A DNA stretch of 20,815 bases, taken from the IMG/VR virus record IMGVR_UViG_3300043543_000674, positions 1-20,815 of that record. One strand, given 5' to 3'. Made by a program: the position numbers and the translations under genes. This stretch comes from a virus. The stretch's first letter is position 1, and each line of letters opens with the position of its first letter. Below the pieces are notes generated by a model. The model worked only from the letters and a program-made list of their open reading frames with translations, was not told the DNA's origin and made no database searches. Shown here piece after piece: positions 14,759 to 20,815 of the stretch.

Positions 14759-15148
14759 ATGAATCCGAAGTGGTACCAGATCGCCATGGCCGAGCTTGGC
14801 CAGCAGGAGATCCCCGGCGCCGAGCACAATCCGCGCATCGTCGAGTATCACCAGGCGACCGGTCTTCGCGCTCAGGACGACGAGACGCCGTGGTGCGGCG
14901 CCTTCGTCGCCTGGTGCCTCGGCGCGGCGGGCATTCGCTACAAGAAGGCATCCGCCGCCTCGGCGCGGTCCTGGCTCAACTGGGGCCGCGAGCTGAAGCG
15001 CCCGACCATCGGCTGCGTGGTTGTGTTCTGGCGCGGGCGCCGCGACGGCTGGCAGGGGCATGTCGGCTTCTATGCCGGACGCGATGCGCAGGGTCGCATC
15101 CTGGTGCTCGGCGGCAATCAGGGCAACGCCGTGAGCGTCCGCCCATAG
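14759..15148 (+). CDS. TIGR02594/CHAP-like endolysin domain, ended by an in-frame TAG
   Basis: Starting at the ATG at 14759 (GGAG 8 bases upstream), 129 residues are read before TAG 15146-15148. The catalytic set of a CHAP-like cysteine peptidase/amidase is visible: C46 in TPWCGAFVAWC, H101 in QGHVGFYAG and N120 in GGNQGN. It would cleave cell-wall peptides or cross-links during lysis. The upstream open frame from 14567 overlaps the DUF6127 gene and terminator and is not used. The same frame runs on after the stop to 15448, so the intact protein would have 229 residues. The truncated product keeps all catalytic residues and may still be active. Confidence 0.8.
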   Translation: MNPKWYQIAMAELGQQEIPGAEHNPRIVEYHQATGLRAQDDETPWCGAFVAWCLGAAGIRYKKASAASARSWLNWGRELKRPTIGCVVVFWRGRRDGWQGHVGFYAGRDAQGRILVLGGNQGNAVSVRP

Positions 15149-15448
15149 TCCGCAGACCAGCTCCTCGGCTATCGCTGGCCGGAGGGGTTGCCGCTGCCGC
15201 CCGATATTCAGCCGCTGCGTGAATCTGGCGTCATTCAGGGCAGCTCGGTCGCTGCCGCGAGCGGCGCCGTTGTTGTCGCCGAGAACCTGCCGGTGGTCGT
15301 CAACCAGTTGGAGCGCGCCGACGGCCATCTCCAAGCCGGCACGATCTTCGGCCTGGTCATTGGCCTGCTGATCATCGCCGGCGCCGGCTGGGCGCTGTGG
15401 CAGCGCATCCGCGCCGCGCGCGAACTGCGCGATGGAGTAGCACGATGA
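15149..15448 (+). pseudogene. Cut-off C-terminal part of the endolysin with membrane helix
   Basis: The frame continues from the TAG as SADQLLGYRWPEGLPLPPDI, the normal end of a CHAP-like fold, then a linker and a membrane helix (GTIFGLVIGLLIIAGAGWAL), ending in TGA 15446-15448. That stop overlaps the next ATG in ATGA, the spacing expected of an intact operon. The only local start is TTG at 15188, with no clear ribosome site. If translated at all, it would be by readthrough of the amber codon. Confidence 0.7.
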
Positions 15449-15690
15449 TCTCCTGGATTCTCTCGCTTCCCTCGGTGCGACGGCTCGGTCTCTGGATCGG
15501 CGCCGTCATCGCTGCCCTGGCGGCCATCGCCGCCATCCGCCGGTCCGGCGAGCGCGCCGGACGCCTCGAGGAACGCCTCAATCAACAGGAGGAAATCGCC
15601 GATGCCGAGCGTCGGATGCTGGATGCCTCGCGCGATCGCCCTCGTGATCGCGACGACCTTGCTCGCCGCATGCGCGACGGCACGTTCTGA
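15445..15690 (+). CDS. Rz-like inner-membrane spanin subunit
   Basis: This 81-residue protein starts at ATG 15445, overlapping the previous stop in ATGA. It has one N-terminal membrane helix (about residues 14-29, LGLWIGAVIAALAAIAA). A charged coiled-coil-like region follows (ERAGRLEERLNQQEEIADAERR), with an Arg/Asp-rich end. This is the form of Rz-type i-spanins, which span the periplasm to an outer-membrane partner and fuse the membranes at lysis. The next gene overlaps it in another frame, as in Rz/Rz1. The call rests on topology and arrangement. Confidence 0.75.
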   Translation: MISWILSLPSVRRLGLWIGAVIAALAAIAAIRRSGERAGRLEERLNQQEEIADAERRMLDASRDRPRDRDDLARRMRDGTF

Positions 15691-15856
15691 GCGGCCGGCG
15701 GGCGTCGTCTGCCCGCCGGTCCCGATCTACAGCGAGCCATTCCTTAAGCGCGCCGCCGATGAGCTCGAACGCCTGCCTGCCGGCTCCGCCATCGAGCAGA
15801 TGCTTTCGGACTATCAGGTCATGCGGGATCAGGCGCGCGCGTGCCAGCGAAAGTGA
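15602..15856 (+). CDS. Rz1-like outer-membrane lipoprotein spanin subunit
   Basis: This frame has 84 residues from ATG 15602; a start at M8 (15623) gives a more compact signal peptide. The signal sequence RAIALVIATTLLAAC ends in a lipobox with the lipidated Cys at residue 24. The mature part begins CATARSERPAG and has VCPPVPIYSEPF and a second Cys near the end. The first 89 bases lie inside the Rz-like gene in a different frame, the nested arrangement typical of spanins. It completes the lysis cassette and is the last phage gene seen. Confidence 0.75.
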   Translation: MPSVGCWMPRAIALVIATTLLAACATARSERPAGVVCPPVPIYSEPFLKRAADELERLPAGSAIEQMLSDYQVMRDQARACQRK

Positions 15857-15896
15857 TTTTGGCGTCCTAGGATCCGGAACCAGAACCGGAGAGGCG
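15857..15896. other. Convergent junction between phage lysis genes and defence operon
   Basis: Only 40 bases separate the Rz1-like stop from the stop of the oppositely oriented DUF499 gene. A weak hairpin, TCCGG-AACCAGAA-CCGGA (about 15873-15890), could act in both directions but has no T-run. It may mark the right boundary of the phage DNA. No attachment repeat is identifiable from this window alone. Confidence 0.35.
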
Positions 15897-18800
15897 CTAC
15901 TCCTTTTCGAAGCCATGTGAGGTGAACTTCAAGGTTCGGCTGTTCTCGGTCACGGTTCTAACGACGTTTTCCGGAACGCCATCTGGGGCAAGAGCCTCGA
16001 TCTCCATTGTCACAGTCACCGTTGCGCCGACGAGACCGGAGAGATGCGCGATCACCTCTTCAGCAATCCGTCCTGCGTCCCTGCCAACGCGGGCTGCGTC
16101 CAGTTTGACCGTTCCATAGTAGCGTCTTGGCTTGGCAGTGACTGCACTGTCGGTGCTGAAAGCATCACTCACTTGTTCGCCTTGCTCGCCAAGACCAGAT
16201 TCGCCCGCTGTACCGGCGGTCGTTGTATCGGCGCCCGCAGCGGCGGAGGCTTGGTCGGCCTCTTGCTGTCGCAACGCGACCTCGGGCCTGACCACGAGGC
16301 CGTCGCTGCCTTCGTGCACTGTGTCGACGCGTTGCCCGCAACGGAGGCCGCGGTAGCGCCCCCTTGCCTCGTCATAGGCATCCGCGTAGGCGAAGGACTC
16401 CTGACGCCAAAGCAGCAACCCCAGCCCATCCTGGATCGCCGCAGCAAGGACCGAGGGGTCACGGAGACGCGGCAGGTACACATACCGTGCGAAATCCTCG
16501 CTCAGCTGCCGAACGGCGACATGGTCGCCGCGCCAAAGCGGAATGCGATCGAGCTCCATCCGCAGGCGAGTGCCGGCAAGCGAAGGCACCAGTAACTCTT
16601 CGGAGCGCAGCTTCTTTGTAACGCGGACAGCGAGACTCTCTTGCCCTGAAAGTCGATAGGCCTGCCACTCAATAGGAGACTGCGGTGTTTTCTGGATCGG
16701 CACGAGGAGCCACTGATAGGCCTCCGGCAAACGCGCGATGACTGCCCCATCTGCCGCCTTCAGTTGCGTCTCTGCTTGACGCACTTGATGCGGGTCGAGG
16801 TTAAGCTCGTTCTTTTCGGCCAGAATTGAAGACCACGCGAGATATCGACGAATGGCTTCGTCGAGGTCCTGCAAGCGCGCTTGGTCGACCGCGAGAAAGA
16901 CGAGGGTGTTCTGAAAGAGACGCGGTGTGTTACCGCGGCTTTGCAGAATTGCCGCTGCCGCCGCTTGCGCCTTGTTGTTTGCTTCCCTGCTGTACGGATG
17001 TTCGGTGCCCAAGATGACCAATCGCGCATCCATGTCATCAGGCACGTCCGCACCTGACTGCGGCATTGGATGGACACGCTTGAAGTCTCCCATCGTCCGA
17101 AGATCGGAACGGACGCGCTGATTGATCTGTTCGACGACCTTGTCGGTGTCGCGCTTGTATTGTTCTGCCCGATCTTCGGCCAGCTTGGTGACGGTCGGCT
17201 GCGTCGAATACCAGTATCGCGGACCATCCTGATAGAGGAAGGTCGCGGAAGCGCTCAACCGCCGCAATGCATCGCCGAAGACGGCGGGCGACTCGCCCGG
17301 CATGACGCAACCAAGCCTGATGCGCCGGTCTTCGATGCCGCGGTTGGCTGCCGAAGCCATCGGGGCCGAACCAAGATAGACAGTGCGTGCCACGCGCCGT
17401 GTCGCGGCGAACTTGCCCAAGTTCGGCACCTCGCCGTCGATTCGCAAAGGCAAGGCATTCGGCCCATCGACATCCTTCTCGATGATGGGCTTCCATTGAT
17501 CCGACAGATACCGCGTGAGCTCGTCGCGCACGCGCGGATCGTCGATCGGGATGTTGGCCGGCATGATGAGCGGGTTGCGATCGCCTTTCTCCCACAAGCT
17601 GTGGATCACTGCCGCCATCAGCCGCAGCACACCGCGCGTGCGCTGGAACTTCGCCAGCGTCGACCAGTCTGTGTAGAGCCGGTCGAAGACTTCTGGGTGG
17701 ATCGGATAAGCCGCGCGCAGTCGACGCTCGTAGTCGGAATCGCTGCATTCCGGCGGAAATTCCTGATGTTGAACTCGGTAGAGATCGGCGAACGCGCGCG
17801 CGACGTTGTCACGCGCGGTGAACTGCTCCCGGTCGATCAAGGGCTCGAAGAGCCGCCGCCGGACAATCTCGAACCCCTCCTCGGTGCTTGCCGGAGCCCA
17901 TGAGGATTCGACGCGCCCGATGACGTTCTTGAGACGCGCTAACGCTGCCCGACCGCGAAGACCTCCCACCTCTTCGTCGTCGGCCTGGGCATGCGGCGAA
18001 GCCGCCGTGTCCGACGCCGGCAAGCTGATCACCAGCAGGCACTGCTTTGCAAGTTTCGCCGACTCGGTGAGGGCCTGCGCAAATGTGAAATGCGTCTCGA
18101 AACTGCCGGCAGGCAGGTCGGCGTCGTCATGCAGTTGGCGAGCGTACGCGACCCATTCGTCGATCAGAATGAGACATGGTCCGTATTCGTTCATCAGCTC
18201 GCGCAGCACGTCGCCCGGGCTTGTCGCGCGCTCATCGTCCTGCCGGACCTTCTCGAAAGCCGCTCTGCCGCCGAGTTGCCAGGCAAGCTCGCCCCAAAGC
18301 GTCTTGACGACCGTGCCATCCGACTTGACCGAAGGATTGCCGGGCGAAATCTTGTTTCCGACCAGAACCACCCGCCTGACGTTCGGTGGAAGCTGCTCGA
18401 TTCCGGCTTCGCCCATCAGCGCATCGACGCCGAGCAGTTCGCCTGGCGCTGCGCCTGAGAACAGATGATAAAGCGCCAGCATCGAGTGGGTCTTGCCGCC
18501 GCCGAAATTGGTCTGAAGCTGAACCACCGGATCGCCGCCTTGACCGGCGAGGCGCCGCATCGCGCCGACAAGCAAGTCCCTGAGGCTTTGAGTGAGAAAG
18601 GTTCGGCGAAAGAATTCGGTCGGTTTGCGATACTCGTCGGTTCCCTCGCCGAGATGGACCTGCCAAAGGTCCGCCGCGAACTCGGCTTGGCTGTAGCGTC
18701 CGCTCGCCACATCCTTGTGCGGCGTCACGACCTCCCGCCAGGGCTTGATGGTCCCAGTGACCTGGCTCTCAATGCTGCCGCCGCCACGTCGGCGCTCGCT

Positions 18801-19244
18801 GCGCGCCTGCTCCTCGAAGATCAGCCGGCGCAGCTCCATCTTCATGCGATTGACGTCGTCTGCCTGCGGCGCGGAGACGGCGGTGAGCAGCCGCGCGATG
18901 GAATCGAGCGCGCGATCGGCATCGTCGCTGGAGAAGGCGCCCTGATGGGCCCAGTTGTTCCGGTGGCCGCGGATCTCGCTCACAAGGCTCCGTTCGGCGT
19001 GCCCGAGCGTCTTGCGGAACACCTCGTTCCACGTCTCCCACATCAGCTTGAGGAGGCCGGCAGTGTCCCATTCCGCAATCGGCTTCTTGGCCAGCATCGG
19101 GTCTTCGGCGAAGCGGCGGACGGTCTCCATGTTGATGGTGCGCGCCCTGACCGCCTCCTGCACCTCCCGCTCGACGAAAGGGGCGAGGCCGGACCGAAGC
19201 AGATCGAGCGCCTTGCCGACACGTTCCTGATTGGTCATCGCCAT
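15897..19244 (-). CDS. HEPN-DUF499 P-loop ATPase, defence-associated
   Basis: This 1,115-residue protein has an N-terminal Swt1-type HEPN domain (residues 1-125) with HRNNWAHQ: R95-N-x3-H100, the R-x4-H RNase pattern. A DUF499-type ATPase follows, with Walker A NFGGGKTH at 246-253 and Walker B CLILIDEW at 357-364 (D362, E363). The C-terminal 450 residues include a low-complexity Ala/Gly/Thr linker (about 1000-1030) and a final beta-rich domain. DUF499 proteins are found next to DUF1156 methyltransferases in defence islands. Nucleic-acid remodelling with an RNase toxin domain is a reasonable inference. The ATG at 19244 follows GAGGTGAG overlapping the methyltransferase stop, 8 bases away, so the two are one operon. 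Confidence 0.88.
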   Translation of the reverse strand: MAMTNQERVGKALDLLRSGLAPFVEREVQEAVRARTINMETVRRFAEDPMLAKKPIAEWDTAGLLKLMWETWNEVFRKTLGHAERSLVSEIRGHRNNWAHQGAFSSDDADRALDSIARLLTAVSAPQADDVNRMKMELRRLIFEEQARSERRRGGGSIESQVTGTIKPWREVVTPHKDVASGRYSQAEFAADLWQVHLGEGTDEYRKPTEFFRRTFLTQSLRDLLVGAMRRLAGQGGDPVVQLQTNFGGGKTHSMLALYHLFSGAAPGELLGVDALMGEAGIEQLPPNVRRVVLVGNKISPGNPSVKSDGTVVKTLWGELAWQLGGRAAFEKVRQDDERATSPGDVLRELMNEYGPCLILIDEWVAYARQLHDDADLPAGSFETHFTFAQALTESAKLAKQCLLVISLPASDTAASPHAQADDEEVGGLRGRAALARLKNVIGRVESSWAPASTEEGFEIVRRRLFEPLIDREQFTARDNVARAFADLYRVQHQEFPPECSDSDYERRLRAAYPIHPEVFDRLYTDWSTLAKFQRTRGVLRLMAAVIHSLWEKGDRNPLIMPANIPIDDPRVRDELTRYLSDQWKPIIEKDVDGPNALPLRIDGEVPNLGKFAATRRVARTVYLGSAPMASAANRGIEDRRIRLGCVMPGESPAVFGDALRRLSASATFLYQDGPRYWYSTQPTVTKLAEDRAEQYKRDTDKVVEQINQRVRSDLRTMGDFKRVHPMPQSGADVPDDMDARLVILGTEHPYSREANNKAQAAAAAILQSRGNTPRLFQNTLVFLAVDQARLQDLDEAIRRYLAWSSILAEKNELNLDPHQVRQAETQLKAADGAVIARLPEAYQWLLVPIQKTPQSPIEWQAYRLSGQESLAVRVTKKLRSEELLVPSLAGTRLRMELDRIPLWRGDHVAVRQLSEDFARYVYLPRLRDPSVLAAAIQDGLGLLLWRQESFAYADAYDEARGRYRGLRCGQRVDTVHEGSDGLVVRPEVALRQQEADQASAAAGADTTTAGTAGESGLGEQGEQVSDAFSTDSAVTAKPRRYYGTVKLDAARVGRDAGRIAEEVIAHLSGLVGATVTVTMEIEALAPDGVPENVVRTVTENSRTLKFTSHGFEKE

Positions 19245-19252
19245 GGCTCACC

Positions 19253-20815
19253 TCACGCAAACATTTCGGCCTGGGCCGGGCTCCCGACGGCGGCGGCTTC
19301 GCGCGCAAGGCGCATGATCTCGGGCCAGCTCTGAACGAGGCCGTTGTAGGACAGCGCTTCGGCCGCGCGCTTCTTGCGCTCGGCGATCACGTATAGGCGG
19401 TAGGCAAGCTCGCGGGCGATCTCGGCCTTCGCGCCGAGCTTCGCCACCAGCGATGCGGCGGCGCTTTCGCCGCCCGCTTCCAGCGCGCGGATCAGGTGAT
19501 GCACGATCTCCCAGACCGTGAGGCGCGGATCGGTGGCAGGGTCCCAATCCGGTTGAAGCTCCTGGGGCTTGAGGAGGCGAACCTTGCCGCCCTTCGAGAC
19601 CGCGATCTTCGCCTCGACGAGACCCGACACCGCCGTGTTCTTGGCGCGGGCGAGCACGTCCGCGACGCCGAACTCGCCGTCGTCGAAGCCGTACTGTTCG
19701 AACCAGGCGATGGCGAAGCGGCTGTCCGCGTCGAAATCGCCTTCCTGCTCGGCCAGCACTTCGTCGAGCACCTGGTTGATGAGCGCGAGCGCTTCGCGCA
19801 CGGAGAGCTGCTTACCCTCTGCATCGACGACCTTCGCGTAGCGCGTGAAAATCGCCATGCCGGGGCCGATGGCGGCTTGCGCGAGATCGACCGGCGCGAT
19901 GTTGCCGCGCTGGAGTTGGGCAAGCGCGGCGGGGAGCTCCGCCTTCAGGGCGTTGAGAAAGTCGCGGCGCGTCGCGGTTGCTGCATTCTCCGCACGTGGG
20001 CGGCAGACGAGGACGATCGAGGATGCGAGGGCGGCTACGTTCTTCTTCAGGTTGCCCGTATACTCCGTACGCATTGGCCAAGTGCCGCTGATGCCGAAGC
20101 CAGCACGGATGACGGCATCGAGGAAGGTCTCCCAACCGGTGCTCGCTGTACCGTTGTTGCCGTCGGTCTCAGACTGCTTGAAGGCGTAGTAGATGGTGGT
20201 CGGGAATCCTGGGTGGGCCTGTTCGGCGAGGCGGTGCATGGCCTCCGTCATACCGTCGAGGAAAAACTTTTCTGCCGCCTCTTTACTGCCGTGCCGATAG
20301 GGCGTCGCAACCAGTTCTTCGGCTTTGGGCACGGCCATGGTGCCGAACAGGTCCGGTAAAACAGGTCGTAACGTCCGGCGCAGCCAGACGTAAAAGAAAT
20401 CGGACAGATCGGCGTAGCCAATGTTGTCGTAGTATGGAGGATCAGTGGAAACAAGTTTGTCAGCGCTCATGTTCTGCGTTGCAGCGTCGGCTGGAACAGC
20501 AAACCCATCTGAGAAAATCCCAAGATCGTTAATCATTTCGGCCGCTTGCTCAATTCCAAGCAAAACGTTGCCCGAGGACGTGCTAAACGGGTTGGCTTCA
20601 GCGAAGTCCCACACCATAGGAAGCGCTTGGCGACCAAATGTGGAAACAATGCCATGTCGAGTCTGATGCCAAGCGCACAGTGAGGACCAATAATTGGCGC
20701 CCTTGTCCACCGCGAACGCCAAGTACACCCCCACCGCCTCCGCATACGCCGTCGCGCCGGTGCCGCCGTCGGCGAGCGGTTTGCCGTCGTCGGGCAGGCC
20801 GGCGGCGATGGCGTC
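19253..20815 (-). CDS. DUF1156-type adenine-specific DNA methyltransferase (partial, N-terminus outside the window)
   Basis: The frame is open from the right edge to TGA at 19253-19255, giving 520 residues. Residues continue upstream of any local start (GATAYAEAVGVYLAFAVDKG runs from the edge), so the gene begins beyond 20815. The catalytic motif IV is DPPYYDNI (coded by 20420-20443), characteristic of N6-adenine methyltransferases, followed by LSDFFYVWLRR, typical of DUF1156 enzymes. The AdoMet-binding motif and the DUF1156 domain were not seen and may lie in the missing part. It would modify host DNA as the self-marking arm of a restriction-like defence. It is translated just ahead of the HEPN-DUF499 gene and probably coupled to it. 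The helicase or nuclease partners often found with such pairs would be outside this window. Confidence 0.85.
   Translation of the reverse strand, partial: DAIAAGLPDDGKPLADGGTGATAYAEAVGVYLAFAVDKGANYWSSLCAWHQTRHGIVSTFGRQALPMVWDFAEANPFSTSSGNVLLGIEQAAEMINDLGIFSDGFAVPADAATQNMSADKLVSTDPPYYDNIGYADLSDFFYVWLRRTLRPVLPDLFGTMAVPKAEELVATPYRHGSKEAAEKFFLDGMTEAMHRLAEQAHPGFPTTIYYAFKQSETDGNNGTASTGWETFLDAVIRAGFGISGTWPMRTEYTGNLKKNVAALASSIVLVCRPRAENAATATRRDFLNALKAELPAALAQLQRGNIAPVDLAQAAIGPGMAIFTRYAKVVDAEGKQLSVREALALINQVLDEVLAEQEGDFDADSRFAIAWFEQYGFDDGEFGVADVLARAKNTAVSGLVEAKIAVSKGGKVRLLKPQELQPDWDPATDPRLTVWEIVHHLIRALEAGGESAAASLVAKLGAKAEIARELAYRLYVIAERKKRAAEALSYNGLVQSWPEIMRLAREAAAVGSPAQAEMFA

Noticed and set aside
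15146-15148. Recoding of TAG as a sense codon in this phage
   Set aside because: The DUF2793 gene ends naturally in TAG (14217-14219), so TAG is used as a stop in the same element.

Overview
The window is high-G+C alphaproteobacterial DNA, probably from a Hyphomicrobiales (Rhizobiales) host. The evidence is a siphophage/gene-transfer-agent (GTA) type tail operon in the order typical of these bacteria and an intergenic palindrome (9260-9307) that resembles the short repeats abundant in rhizobial genomes. No integrase, head genes, tRNA, rRNA or CRISPR array is visible. What is seen is the tail and lysis part of a prophage, followed by a chromosomal or accessory defence locus.

Region 1 (1-5893, + strand) holds the end of an unidentified tail or neck gene, the tail tube protein, a tail assembly chaperone pair apparently made by -1 ribosomal frameshifting, the tape measure, DUF2460 and DUF2163 distal-tail/hub proteins, and an NlpC/P60 cell-wall peptidase. 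This matches the GTA order g9-g14.

Region 2 (about 5821-8529, - strand) is a cargo block between the g14-like and g15-like genes. It contains a HEPN-motif protein (R-x4-H), a PD-(D/E)XK-like protein, and a DEDDh exonuclease with a BRCT domain. The 3' end of the peptidase gene is present twice: in place at 5802-5850 and again as a relic at 7589-7648, on the far side of the HEPN/PD-(D/E)XK pair. The pair therefore looks like a discrete insertion that supplied a replacement gene end. It is the best candidate here for an undescribed defence or toxin module.

Region 3 (8613-15856, + strand) has two tandem g15-like genes: a 210-residue N-terminal-only copy and the full TIM-barrel protein. A DUF2793 fibre-like protein, a DUF6127 membrane protein, an endolysin-like protein and nested Rz/Rz1-like spanins follow. 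Two lesions are visible. A single-base deletion near 12857 cuts the last 93 residues off the hub protein, and an in-frame TAG at 15146 separates the lysin domain from its membrane tail. Together they suggest a decaying or domesticated prophage, unless they are sequencing errors.

Region 4 (15897-20815, - strand) is a two-gene operon of a HEPN/DUF499 P-loop ATPase and a DUF1156-type N6-adenine DNA methyltransferase whose N-terminus lies outside the window. Such pairs are found in bacterial defence islands. The locus converges on the lysis genes with only 40 bases between them.
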